Assembly: GCA_023053575.1 (NCBI GenBank)
Contig: JAKZAP010000004.1
Span: forward strand, 6,863,572 to 6,927,571
Reading direction: 5' to 3'
DNA: 64,000 nucleotides
From: Branchinecta lynchi
Taxonomy: Eukaryota; Arthropoda; Branchiopoda; Anostraca; Branchinectidae
Shown here: in pieces, positions 1-9,964 of the stretch
Numbering within the stretch: the stretch's first letter is position 1
Layout of the letters: every line of letters starts with the position of its first letter
The notes under the pieces: model-generated
Seen by the model: only the letters and a program-made list of their open reading frames with translations
The model's database searches: none
Told to the model about the DNA's origin: nothing
Translations under genes and position numbers: made by a program

Positions 1-598
1 TCACTTTTTCGATGGACAGAGGCGTGATTTCATAGCTATTCTTAATTTTTCATTGGGATCGCAAAATGACGCTCTGCTTCTCGACTTTACGTCCATAAAT
101 CAGGATTATTTTTCAGGAATTACTTTCTTTGCTTTAATACGGAACAAATCTACTTTTTTTTCTGTGGCCACTATTTTGTCACTTTTAGCGACGGTCAGAT
201 TTGTTATTTCAAAGATGTTTTTCAATGGGATTGCAAAAAGACGGTCTCCTCCTCGGTGTTTCACAAAATTTCGCCTGTGGCACATTTCATAGTATTCTCT
301 ACTTAGAGGAACGGTGTGACATTTACTTGGCGATTAGGCTTGGAACTTTTTAGATTTGAAACACATTAAAGGCTGGCTAGAATCTTTCTAGACAAAGGCA
401 GATTAAAGAAAAATCGCCTGCGGCGCTTGCTTTAATTTGTCCCGGGTACGGGCGTTGAAAGCTTTCCTCTTATGCGAAAGTTGAAATGTAAAGCTGAGGC
501 TATGAAGGTACATGTATACAAAAATTTTGATTACAAGAATAATTTCAGCTGATGCATTGCAGCTAGTTTTACACATTTCAAAAGAAATTATATCAAAA
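1..598 (+). repeat. Segment of the CGCCTGCGGCG-box repeat family
   Basis: No gene seen. Two boxes related to CGCCTGCGGCG lie near 265 (tttcgcctgtggcac) and 415 (atcgcctgcggcgcttgc). The second is followed by an imperfect hairpin (aagctttcc...gcgaaagtt, about 455-482). The same order of box, 'ggtacggtcgtt'-like text and hairpin recurs many times at 58.1-60.7 kb and, on the other strand, near 33.15 and 33.43 kb. The segment is therefore one piece of a dispersed mobile family. The left end is outside the window. The 79-codon frame at 53-292 shows no recognisable protein and is not called. Confidence 0.6.
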
Positions 599-933
599 GA
601 AATTGAATTGAATTGAATTGAATTTATTGGTGGGGAATGTGCGCCATTGCCGCATAGTCGCAACAGTTCATTTTTGTTGGTACCTGCGAGTCGTATATTA
701 CGATCCATGAGTCGTTGAAATGAGGGGTCTCACCCCCCCTGGCCTGAGTGCTTCGGGCCACCCCTGCGAGTCCCCGAAGGCCGATATTGGTCTTCTTTAA
801 AATGGAATCTACGTGCTTTTCCCACTTCATATCATTCGCGATATGTACACCCAGCAGTTTTATTTCTTTAACATTTTGCGCACTGGGGATTGGAAACCAC
901 GTACTGTGGTTCCGCAATTTCTCTATTGTTTAG
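599..933 (-). mobile_element. LINE 3' fragment (reverse transcriptase C-terminal remnant)
   Basis: The minus-strand frame 917-624 carries text typical of the region just after the reverse transcriptase domain of non-LTR retrotransposons (KLLGVHIANDMKWEKHVDSI, then a basic helix). Below it the element ends in a short tandem tail, aattg repeated about five times at 599-624. Such microsatellite tails are usual for CR1/L2/Jockey-type LINEs. The catalytic domain is absent, so this is a 5'-truncated dead copy. Confidence 0.7.
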
Positions 934-1632
934 CAAAGTAACAAAGTGTATTCTTCTTCTTCTGAAATACTGGGTCGACCGACCGTGTCCCTGCAGGTAG
1001 AATATCGCCGGCGTTACGATGAAATTAAAAAAGCTAAAACGCGCCCACGAAACGGCGGCACGCCGACCGCATCGGTGGCGGCGATTGGCTTGTGTTTCGG
1101 CGCCTCTCTACAATTTTTGGTACATTGTTGGGCCTGTGTTGTACTATAAAAAATTAATCCACACAGTTCTGCTTAAATTGTCCTCTAGAGTTACAATCCG
1201 GAGTTTCCTCCAGTCCTTTGTCGTTCTCGGATCACTGACCAATTCAGTGAAGAAGACAAGTGTAAACTACTTTACAGTCCAACGCAGGCGACATCACACT
1301 GAAGATCAAATCAGGCACAAGATTTCTGATTCGAATTTTTCTTGAACTTAAACTGAGAGAATTAATGTTACCCTATACCCAAGCTGGCCTACCACCAACC
1401 TTCGAATAAGCTGCTTTAATCCTTAACTCAAAATCGAAATACCGACCAAGTTCGAGATCATATTTTAAGTAATATTACAGTTGCTGTTGAGGCGCTTCTA
1501 GGCTGTTTTTGATGATTTTGTTTTGCACCTGTGTCCGTTTTTGTAGAACTCGGGAATAACGTAATGAAAAAAGAATTCCAAACAGGAACTAGTTCCTATC
1601 GTCTAAGGGTCTAACAGTCCAGTTTCGAAAGC

Positions 1633-1664
1633 CTGACGATGACCCTTGTCAAGAAGGGTCGAAA
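1633..1664 (+). ncRNA. Hammerhead-ribozyme-like core, copy 1
   Basis: The stretch has CTGACGA, a stem GACCC...GGGTC closed by a 10-base loop, then GAAA. This is the conserved core of hammerhead ribozymes (CUGANGA, stem II, GAAA). One unpaired T sits between the core and stem II. Copies at 1778-1809 and on minus at 59213-59244 have the same 32-base length. Family knowledge: Penelope-like elements and some satellites carry such motifs. I could not confirm stem III or the cleavage site, so activity is an inference. Confidence 0.4.
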
Positions 1665-1777
1665 TATTGCTGCCAAAGCATCTTCGCTGACATATGCGTT
1701 TTATCGATTGTTTGAATGCAGGTCTACCTGCAGCTGCAACCCTGCTAAGTTTTGAGGTTCGTTCTTCTCTCTACAGC

Positions 1778-1809
1778 CTGACGAGGATCTTTGCCAAGAA
1801 TGGACGAAA
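1778..1809 (+). ncRNA. Hammerhead-ribozyme-like core, copy 2
   Basis: CTGACGA at 1778-1784 and GAAA at 1806-1809, exactly 145 bases after copy 1, so the two form a tandem pair. Stem II is decayed here (ggatctt...atggac), although the conserved core boxes are intact. This copy is probably inactive. Confidence 0.3.
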
Positions 1810-1928
1810 TATTAAATCTTAGCACTTATCCGTTTAGTGCAATGAAAGATGATATGCGGTCAGGTTGGGCCGACGGGGTATTTATGCACGATTTTGTCTT
1901 TGACTCTGACTTCGCAGTCAATGTTCAA

Positions 1929-2275
1929 CAGAGCAAAATAACACTGGGGAGTAGCGACACGACCTATGCGTTCCTTACTTCGCAAACGGGCCATACTCAG
2001 AGCGCCGCCACTACGCTTGTGGCATTCAAAGCGAAACAAACTTGGGGATTTAGAAATTTCTAGTAAAGCTAAGATTCGGCCTGCACACATCGAAGAAACA
2101 GGGGAAGTTGTATCTTTATTTTTACTGTGTTCAGAATATGAAGTTGTTGGAGCCAGCGCTGGTGCACGACCGATTGAGTTTCAGCAATGACGTTAACTAT
2201 CGCTAGTGGCTACTACTCGAGTGTGTGTCACTTCTCTCAAGTCTTGGCGCTACTGCCTAGTCTTATTTTGCTCTG
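1929..2275. mobile_element. hAT-like miniature element, CAGAGCAAAA family
   Basis: The element starts cagagcaaaataacac and ends ttattttgctctg. It is flanked by atgttcaa on the left and atgttcac on the right, a 7-of-8 match to an 8-bp target duplication. A target duplication of 8 bp with CAG...CTG ends fits the hAT superfamily. It has no transposase. Close relatives are at 56177-56862 and 51942-52002 (a 61-bp version), and a right-half relic ends near 11365. Small frames across it are shadows. Confidence 0.75.
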
Positions 2276-2544
2276 ATGTTCACTACTGTACATACATTCA
2301 CGTATTGGCTTGAATTCTGTTGCGAGTTGACACATGTTTGACCAAAAGGAAAGTTAAAGCACAACTCATACTAGAATGATCTTTCACGATGAAACGGCTC
2401 GGAAATATCATTTTTCGAAAATACCATTACTTGCCACGTGGAATAAGCGATTTTCTTGTTCGCGCTTGTCAACTCTATCCAGCCTTCCCGCTCTCTGACT
2501 CGGCGGGTGGACACCGAATATTTGAAGACTGGACGCGCTCTGGT
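2276..2544. other. Unassigned intergenic stretch
   Basis: No exon, RNA gene or repeat boundary is recognised between the miniature element and the LINE 3' tail. Confidence 0.4.
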
Positions 2545-4259
2545 TAACAAGAATGAATGAATGAACGAAGGGTTTATTTAAAAAAAATGGAATCTTCAAT
2601 GCCCAGAGGCGAACCTGTAAGGGACTAATTACCCTCAAAACAAAACATTAATAAAAACAAAACTTCGACAAAAACAAAGGAAAAAAGGGGAAAGAAAGAA
2701 AGAAAGGAGCTTGACTTACGCGGTCTGGGACGCCCAACCAGAAAATCCACCAAAAACAAACTCATTTTCAACCAGAATCACCACTAACTATCCAAAACAA
2801 AAACTTAATGATAAAACACAACTTAAACGGCTGAGAATAACGCATCAAATTCATATACAGCAAAACAATGAACCTTTAACATGCTACGAAAATCTAGTAA
2901 AGCACTACATGACCTTAACTCTGTCGACAAACCTTCCCATACTAAAGGCCCAACATGTCTAATGCTAAATCTCGATCTACTAGTTACTACAACCGGCCTA
3001 CGGATGAGCTGCGAACTACGAGTTCCATGTTCGTGAAAAGATGACGCACGGGAAAAATACTGAGAAAAGCACTGGGGTAAAACTTCATTGTAATGTTTGT
3101 ACATAAATAAAGCGTCATAAAACTTACAAATTCCCGCAAAAGGTAAAATGTGAAGCTCCTGATAACGGTGTCTTACGGAAATATTTCGACCATCACCGGA
3201 CAATACTCTTATTGCCATATTCTGTATCACACGTAAAGGAGTAAGGTGGCTTACAAAAGTTTTTGTCCATGCCAGACAACAATATAACAGATACGGATGC
3301 ACCATTGAAAAATATAACATTCTTAATATATTCTGAGGGAAAATATGTTTAAGTTTTCTAATAATTCCAACATTCCTGGCTAATTTACTACTAATACATG
3401 CAATATGATTTTTAAAACTTAAACATTCATCAATAATAACTCCAAGGTAACGAGTACTTGCACTACGTTTAATTGTTTGACCACCAACTTTTATATCAAT
3501 TATCCAAGGATAATAATTCGAACTTCTACCATATATTACAAAACAAGATTTCGTATGGTTCAATTTCAACTTGTTAACTCTCATCCACTTTTCAATGTAT
3601 TGCATATTTTGTGCCGTAACTTCTAATAGTTCATTTTCGGTCCTAGCAGCTACAGTCAAATGCGAATCGTCAGCGAAACACGGCAAAATCGCTTTAACAT
3701 CATCACTAACACAAGTATTTGTCGACGATATAAGACTGGATACACGACAAAGATCATTTATGTAAACTAAGAACAACAATGGACCCAAAACTGACCCTTG
3801 TGGAACACCTTTCCTTACTTGAAATACATCTGAAGCAATTCCATTTAATACCACACGCTGGGAACGGTTAAGTAAAAATGACTTAACTAAATCAAGAAAA
3901 ACACCTCGAATGCCACAATTAAATAATTTCTGAATTAAAATATCATGATCAACAGAATCAAACGCTTTAACAATATCTAAGAAAACAGATGCAACCTTCA
4001 TACCTTTATCTAAAGCATCATTAACAAAAGTCGTAAGTATTAATACAGCCTGCTCCGTCGAACGATTCTTTCTGAAACCAAACTGATGAGAATTAAAAAA
4101 CTTTCTATCTTCCAGAAAATTCACAATTCTATTGTTAATAAGCTTTTCAAATACCCTGGAAATTACCGGTAAAAGAGCTAGAATCTCATTTGGCACTTGC
4201 AAGGCTGGATCAGAGGATGAAAATGGGAATTTGCCAATTCCTGTTTCTTTTCTGATCAT
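2545..4259 (-). mobile_element. 5'-truncated non-LTR retrotransposon (LINE)
   Basis: The element is read on minus from about 4210 down to a tandem ttca tail near 2552-2568. It contains a 478-codon open frame (4259-2823) with a reverse transcriptase domain, then about 200 bases of 3' untranslated sequence. The endonuclease and first reverse-transcriptase blocks are missing: recognisable family text begins at LALLPVISRVFEKL. Upstream sequence belongs to a different repeat (4260-4580), so the truncation point is near 4205. Its open frame suggests recent insertion, but without the 5' half it cannot move by itself. Confidence 0.85.
2823..4259 (-). CDS. Reverse transcriptase (partial ORF2) of a LINE
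   Basis: The enzyme copies element RNA into DNA at a nicked target. In order the sequence shows the finger region (LPVISRVFEKLINNRI, about residue 30), the first catalytic-Asp block (LDIVKAFDSVDH, about 95), the GVPQGSVLGPLLF block (about 150), a catalytic CFADD box in place of the usual YADD (about 193), then the thumb block (KLKLNHTKS) and the YLGVIID block. About 200 residues of the LINE-type C-terminal region follow. No endonuclease or RNase H is seen. The first about 20 residues come from flanking DNA, so the printed ATG is not the original start. Phe for Tyr is tolerated in some families. Its identity as a LINE reverse transcriptase is sure; the clade (CR1/Jockey-like) is inferred. Confidence 0.9.
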   Translation of the reverse strand: MIRKETGIGKFPFSSSDPALQVPNEILALLPVISRVFEKLINNRIVNFLEDRKFFNSHQFGFRKNRSTEQAVLILTTFVNDALDKGMKVASVFLDIVKAFDSVDHDILIQKLFNCGIRGVFLDLVKSFLLNRSQRVVLNGIASDVFQVRKGVPQGSVLGPLLFLVYINDLCRVSSLISSTNTCVSDDVKAILPCFADDSHLTVAARTENELLEVTAQNMQYIEKWMRVNKLKLNHTKSCFVIYGRSSNYYPWIIDIKVGGQTIKRSASTRYLGVIIDECLSFKNHIACISSKLARNVGIIRKLKHIFPQNILRMLYFSMVHPYLLYCCLAWTKTFVSHLTPLRVIQNMAIRVLSGDGRNISVRHRYQELHILPFAGICKFYDALFMYKHYNEVLPQCFSQYFSRASSFHEHGTRSSQLIRRPVVVTSRSRFSIRHVGPLVWEGLSTELRSCSALLDFRSMLKVHCFAVYEFDALFSAV

Positions 4260-4580
4260 TTGTAAGCAAGACCCTTGAGATAGAAATGATCATGTGCACT
4301 TGGAAATCACGAGAATGTGATTTTTTTGGTAGAAAGAATTTTATTTTTGTACTTAGCTGTGATGATGCGCACTTTAGGGGCGTCAGAAGTTCTTCTGTAA
4401 TCAAAACCCTCCAGGCAAAAATTATCATGGGCCCTCTAGGATCATGAATATAACGCTATCGTTGGGTCGAAAGTATTTTTGTGACTTTTCGGCTAAGATG
4501 CGCACTATAAGGGTGCTACCAATTCGGATTTAAGCAAACCCCTTGTGGCAAAAAGACCCTGGGCCCTCGGGTAAATGTTG
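4260..4580 (+). repeat. Tandem repeat A, first block (unit about 130 bp)
   Basis: Units share 'aagatgcgcact(tt)aagggg', 'aagcaaaacccttgaggcaaaaatgatcatgggccct' and a T-rich spacer ending 'cttggcggtt'. Two to three decayed units are here. More are at 5700-5960, and they reappear on the opposite strand at 16370-16560. No coding content. Confidence 0.6.
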
Positions 4581-4650
4581 CCAGAAAAAAAGGCGGATTC
4601 AAAAAATTTCGCCGGCGGCGCCTTAATTAATTCTCGGTACGGCCGTTAGC

Positions 4651-4770
4651 GACGTTGTCGCTATGCAGCAACGTTGTCGCTATGCAGCAACGTTGTCGCT
4701 ATGCAGCAACGTTGTAGCTATGCAGCAACGTTGTCGCTATGCAGCAACGCTGTCGCTATTCAGCAACGCC
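4651..4770 (+). repeat. 19-bp minisatellite, about six units
   Basis: The unit is caacgttgtcgctatgcag, repeated head to tail. The later units carry single substitutions (tagc for tcgc, cgct for cgtt, attcag for atgcag). It directly follows a CGCCGGCGGCG box at about 4610, so it may be an internal array of that repeat family. There are no unique spacers, so it is not a CRISPR array. Confidence 0.9.
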
Positions 4771-5699
4771 GTTTTGGGCGATTATTTCAAGTCCTGTTGG
4801 CAAAACTGGCAAGGTCTTCCAAAGGTAAAAGGCTACAGTGGTATCCATGAAAAAAAAAAAAAAAACAGAAGTGGAAAAGCGTGAAAACGCGCCAATTTTT
4901 CTCTTTAGACTTGTTTGTATATTATACTCTGCAACGCTTGACGTTGTAGCTTCATCAAGGCAACTCGTTTTTTTAAAGCACAATGGACACTTATAATGCT
5001 TTACTTTGTATTAAATGCTTCACAAATAAACATTTCCGACTTCCTTTAGAAGGCGCTACGAAAATCGGCCGTTTTCTTGTTATCCCTTGTCTCTACCTCT
5101 CTGGCATTTCGGCGATCCAAATGTTAGGAGCTGGGATATCGTGGCAGGGAATTCAAAAACTCCGAGCAATGCTTGATATAAAAGGATATATTTGAGATGT
5201 CACCGAAGTCAAGCCGCAGATGCAGTTTGCCTGCTTGTTCTAGTGTTTCATCAGAAGTTCTATGGCTTAAAGTGCCTATTAAAAAGTTTTTCTTTGTGGA
5301 ATAGTGTTGTGAAGCTTGATCTGCTTGCTTTATAAAGTGTACCAGAATATGCAATAAGCTTATACAAAATAACATAGCTACAAAAATCATTCAAAAATAA
5401 ATAACCTATTCAAATTTGAATTATACAAGCTGATTTAGGCATGCAATAAAGATCTACTAAGTATTATAAAGACATCACTTTTATCTTTGTCCAAGCCAAT
5501 AAACTGAGCATGTACTGGCCCAAAAAGTTACGCTTTGAAATATCACAGAGAGAAAACTGTTGAAAAAGCTGCTGATCTAGAGGGTAAGCATTGTTCCTTG
5601 GTTGTTACAGAGTGGCATTGGGGTAGTTTGACGTGCCCATTGAACTTTAAAGAATTTTTGTTAATACATTAAGTAAAAACAAGGCACCGATTCGGTTAA
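4771..5699. other. Gene-free AT-rich stretch
   Basis: It contains an A14 run at 4851-4864. The short frames show no recognisable motif. I see no exon, RNA gene or clear element boundary. Confidence 0.4.
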
Positions 5700-5960
5700 T
5701 TTGACCGTTCTCCCTAGCAATGAAGAAAGTCTCGGGACGCCCTTGCCTCGGGGATCATGAAATGTATCGTTTGGTTAAAAGTTTTTTTTTCTCACTTGGC
5801 GGTTAAGATGCGCACTTTAATGGGGCTGCAGATTCATTTCTAAGCAAAACCATTGAGGCAAAAGTGATCATGGGCTCATGGGGATCGAGAAAAAGTAAAT
5901 TTTGCTTAGAAGTATTGTCTGTACTTTGCGGTTAAGATGATTACTTTAAGGGATGGTTGG
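5700..5960 (+). repeat. Tandem repeat A, second block
   Basis: Two further units of the 130-bp repeat seen at 4260-4580 (aagatgcgcactttaatgggg, tgatcatgggctcatgggg, ctttgcggttaagatg). It runs directly into the large array B, which shows that A and B are parts of one larger repeat. Confidence 0.6.
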
Positions 5961-8900
5961 ATCTAAGAAGTGACAATTTCTATACCAATCTTGTCAAGTC
6001 TCTAATGTTCAAGCCAAGTTTCATCGTCCTAGCATATCTGGAAGTGCCTTAACTCGCGATCACCGGAATTCCGACCCCAATCCCCCTACAAATCCCCAAC
6101 AGTGTTCAAATACGGTCCGGTTCTGGCACTGATTTATCTAGGACTTGTGCTTGTTCTTCCCACCAAGTTCCATCCCAATCGATCCACTCTAATGGTCCAT
6201 TTACACACTGCGTAAAATCCGAGCGTTTTTTTGAAATCCAAGCGTATTTTACGCACGTTTTGAGCTTGAAAAGATTTCTAACGGACGTATTTAGATACAA
6301 AACGGACCGATTTCTCAAATATTTCCGTATTGCTAGAAATGTTTTGAAGCTCGAATCGTGCTTAAAATACGCTCGGGTTTTACACAGTGTGTAAACCCAC
6401 CATAAGCGTGTCGTAAGATTTCCAGTTCTCCACTCCGACCCCCTCCCCCCACGTTCATCGGATCCGATCCGGACTTGGAAACGGTACATCCCAGACACGA
6501 GGTCTTCCCAAATATAAAGTTTCATTAACATCCGGCCACCCGTTCAAAAGTTGTAAATACCTCAAGATTCAGGATTCCCCCTCCCTCCTCCTCCCCGATC
6601 CAGCCCACGGTGGCTGGATCAGGGAAGTCTCTAATTCCAAGTTAGTTTGGTCGGGTCCCTGATATGCCTTCCAAGTTTATCGCCGTAGCACTTCTGGAAG
6701 TGCCCTAAATAACAAGAGCTACGAGCTCATATGGCACTTGTTACGAGTAGGCACGTAGGCAAGAAAGAAGATATGAACGTCACAAAATACCCCCTTCAAC
6801 CTCCGAGGATCGGACCTAGAAATAGGATATCTAGTTACACATAAAATGATCACCTTCTTGAAACATCTTCTCTTACAGGCTGTCACGTTTCGCTTGAGTC
6901 TGAGCATTTTTCGCGAAAATACGGCCGCCCCCCCCCCCCCACCTTGTTCAGATCCGGCCCGGACACTAAACTATGTCATCTAGGGAACATTGTATCTCTA
7001 CTCTTCAAGTTTCATCCAAATCCCTCCACTCGTTTGACCCCTATGCGAGCTACAAAATTTCCTGGACTCCCCCTCCAACTCCCCACACTGTGGCCAAATA
7101 CGACTAGGACACAGAGAAGTCGTATCCCTGACATCTCCTCTTCTCACTCTTCAAGTTTGAGTCCAATTGAAGCATATCTGCAAATTTCCGTTTTCCCGTT
7201 CATCCTCCTCCTACCCTGGCCAGATCCAGTCTGAACCGTAAAAAACAACCCAGGTCTCATAAAATCGGTATTGTCAAAGTTCCATTCCGTTCGGTCCAAT
7301 CGTTTGGTTTTTGTGCATGTCACAAAGTTTCCAGACCCTCTCCCACTCCAACTCCTACAACCATTGCCGCATGTGGTTCGGAGACATGTCCTGCTTGTCT
7401 AGGTCATCAGTTCTTATCACCAGAAAAGTTTTACTCGAGTCGGACCACCCGTTCGCAACCTACAGAAATCAGTAATTTCCGAATTCCTCTCCCTCGAAAA
7501 TGGTCAGATAAAAAAACGAAGGTTTCTCTAAAGGCATAAAGTCAGGTTTTTATTCTACTTGGTGGGTTCACTAATATGCCTGCCAAGTTTGATTGTCCTT
7601 AGAACATCTGGAAGCATCCTTATTCGCGATCACTGGAATTCTGGGAAACCCCTTCCAACTCCCCCAAAGAGCCCCGATATGGTCTAGTTCTGTCAAGAAC
7701 GTATCTAGGGCTTATGTTTGTTCTTCCCACCAGATTCCATCCCGATCCTCGATGCTAAGCCTTTCACGAAAATTTTCGGTGCCCCCTGCGACTCCCCCCA
7801 CAGGTATCAGATCCGGTCCGGACTTGACATGGATCCTCTGAGACCACACTTCTTTTCACTTGCGAAGTTTCATTCAGATCGGATCGCCCGTTCACCACTC
7901 CCCCACGATGGTCAGATCATGCAAGTCAGTTTATTCGAGACCTGGATACGCCAGCCCAGTTTCATCGTCTCAGTACATCAGGAAGTGCCACACTCATGGG
8001 ATCAACAGAATTCCCCCCCCCCTCACAGTGCCCGAACCGGTTCGGTTGTGTCAACGATGTATTTAGTGTTTGCTTGGTGTCTTCCCACCAAGTTTTATCT
8101 TGATCCCTCCACTCATATCGTTTCCCAAGATTTCTGGTTGCGCCCCTCCAGCTCCCCCCCCCCCCGAAAGTCACCGGATCCGGTCCGGATTTCAAGTTGG
8201 TCGTCTGAGGCACGCGGTCTTTCCAAATATCAAGTTTCATTAAGATCCGATCACCCGTTCAAAGTTATAAATACCTCAACCTCCCTCCACTCCCCCCACA
8301 GTGCCCGAATCGGCTCGGTTATGTCAATGATGTATCTAGCGTTTGCTAGGTGTCTTCCCACCACGTTTCATCTCGATCCCTCCACTCATAGCGCTTCCCA
8401 AGATTTCCGGTTGCCCCTTCCAGCTCCCCCAAAAAGTTACCGGATCCGGTCTGGATTTGAAGTGGGTCGCCTGAGGCATGAGGTCTTTCCAAATATCAAG
8501 TTTCATCGAGATCCGATCACCCGTTCAAAAATTATAAATACATTAAGATTCCGGATTCCCCCTCCCTCCACGGTGCTCGGAAGGGGGAAGTGACTATTTC
8601 CAACTTAATCATTTGGGGTCCCTGATATGCCTGCCAAGTTTTATCGTCCTAGCTTATGTGAAAGTGCCCGAACTAGCTGGTCCGGATTTGAAACTGAATA
8701 TCTGACACACTTGTCCTTGACACATGTCAAGTTTCACGCATGTTCGATTACCCTTTCCAAAGTTATGCATGTTAATAGTCTCCGGATTTCCCATCCCTCC
8801 ACTCCCCCCACTATGATCGGATCTGGAAAGTGATTATTTCCAAGTTAATCTGGCCGGTTCCCTGATATTCATGCCAAGTTTCATTGTCCTAGCTTATGTG

Positions 8901-9104
8901 GAAGCGTTTCACGAGATTTCTTTAGTTTAACCAGTTTCGTTTTGACCACTTGGTCTTGGCGCAGTGGTAGAGCACTGGCTGCACGTCACAGAGGTCCGTG
9001 GTTCGATCCCGCATTTGGACAGCGTTCTTTTTGCTACGTTTCGCTCCGCTTTTGCTTTACGTCCTAGCTTATGTGGAAGTGCCCGAACTAGCAAAACCTG
9101 GACA
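5961..9104 (+). repeat. Array B: degenerate tandem repeat with polypyrimidine tracts
   Basis: About five decayed units. Landmarks repeat in a fixed order: 'ccaagtttcatcgtcctagc', 'tatctggaagtgcc', 'gcgatcaccggaattcc', a C-rich tract, 'accggatccggtccggattt', 'caagtttcat..gatccgatcacccgttc', then a second C/T tract. Unit starts are near 6010, 6665, 7590, 7955, 8640 and 8875. The whole module recurs inverted at 14.86-16.33 kb. A 291-codon frame at 7718-8593 is a by-product of the low-complexity sequence, not a gene. Confidence 0.75.
8905..9060 (+). mobile_element. tRNA-like SINE insertion with perfect 19-bp target duplication
   Basis: 156 bp flanked by identical 19-mers gtcctagcttatgtggaag at 8886-8904 and 9061-9079. 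Inside are an A-box-like tggcgcagtggtagagca (about 8957) and a B-box ggttcgatccc (about 8999), the two internal promoter blocks of RNA polymerase III. The spacing matches an alanine-type tRNA body base for base, although the acceptor and anticodon stems pair poorly. The tRNA-like part is preceded by about 45 bases and followed by a short T-rich tail without poly-A. It inserted into array B. A functional tRNA is unlikely. Confidence 0.75.
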
Positions 9105-9245
9105 GACCGACGGACGGACAGAAATTGCGATCGCTATATGGCACTTGACCGAAGGGCAAGTGCCAAAAAAACAGTGGACCAACAGACAGACCGACCGACT
9201 GAAAAGTGATCGGTATATGGCACTTGAGCGAAGCTGCAAGTGCCA
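9105..9245 (+). repeat. Two terminal modules of array B with hairpins
   Basis: Two copies of 'gacagaccgac(g/c)gac...tgatcg(c/g)tatatggcacttga' are present. Each ends in an inverted repeat, ggcacttg...caagtgcc, at 9141-9165 and 9219-9244. The same terminal module occurs reversed at about 14860-14925, where it marks the corresponding end of the inverted array. Confidence 0.6.
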
Positions 9246-9848
9246 TAAAAAGTGGGAAAATCAAACAAAAGAAAAGAAGTCCAGAATAGAAGGTAGACCT
9301 GAGGGCCTACCTTGTCTTCAAAAATGAAAAGCAACACTTTGAAGAGTCTCGTGTTCTTATGTGGGAAAGAGTTTTCGGCGTACCTTGAAGCTTTTGGTAA
9401 GTTTGCATTGAACAAAACTCTGCAAAGCAGAAAAAGCGCTAGCAAATCGTAGGTACAAGACGAAACAATGGCGAAAAGCGAGGTTTCATGAGCTTATTAT
9501 TCCGTCAGGCAGCTGGGATAAGACGAAAGGCAGAATAAGCAAGAAGAGTCTCTTAATCATACCCGTCATGTCACCAAGGGTTCTTAGTGTTCTTCTCGGA
9601 TAAGGGGACGGACACATGTGACACTATGTCACGTATGCAACACAGTAAACTTTGCAGGGTTGTGGGTTCCTTTCTTGTACCTACAGAGGACCACGCCTTT
9701 GGCAAGAAGGGACAAAACATATCATAGCCGACCTATCCGCTTAGCGCAATCAGATAAGAGTCAAATTCTACTAAAATGAAGCCCCTAGACTTCATGGACT
9801 AAAGAGTGAGCCTCCTTCGTTTTTAAGCAAATTTAGTCACAGACTTAC
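9246..9848. other. Gene-free stretch with a decayed hammerhead-like repeat
   Basis: Near 9684-9716 the text 'ccacgcctttggcaagaagggacaaaacatat' resembles the hammerhead-like family at 1633 and 59213, but both core boxes are lost. Nothing else is recognised. It lies downstream of, or within an intron after, the last visible exon of the arginine-rich gene. Confidence 0.4.
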
Positions 9849-9964
9849 AGCATATATGGTACGTTCCGGCGACTCGCGGCCCATCTGGTGCCGATACTCG
9901 ACTTGTGGAGAATGGAACACGGGCTGCGGTAGATACGGGTCGAACGGTTCTGGTCTGAAGCGAT
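9849..9964 (-). CDS. Arginine-rich gene, exon 7 (last visible)
   Basis: 116 bases, acceptor gcttgcag/atcgct, donor atgct/gtaagt. It encodes FRPEPFDPYLPQPVFHSPQ and HQMGRESPERTIYA and ends in phase 0 at a good donor. The gene therefore continues, but no further exon is recognised in the repeat arrays to the left. Confidence 0.75.

Noticed and set aside
4651..4770. Possible CRISPR-like array
   Set aside because: The 19-bp units are directly adjacent with no unique spacers, and the genome is animal. It is a minisatellite.
7718..8593. 291-codon open frame on plus
   Set aside because: It lies wholly in array B, is rich in Pro/Ser/Arg from C-rich tracts and contains the same phrase twice. It is a product of the repeat.
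8949..9022. Functional tRNA gene
   Set aside because: A and B boxes are good, but the acceptor and anticodon stems mispair, and the base before the anticodon is not T. It is part of an insertion with a target duplication.
9105..9245. Helitron 3' end (hairpin near terminus)
   Set aside because: No CTRR end after the hairpin, no TC start and no A/T insertion site could be shown.
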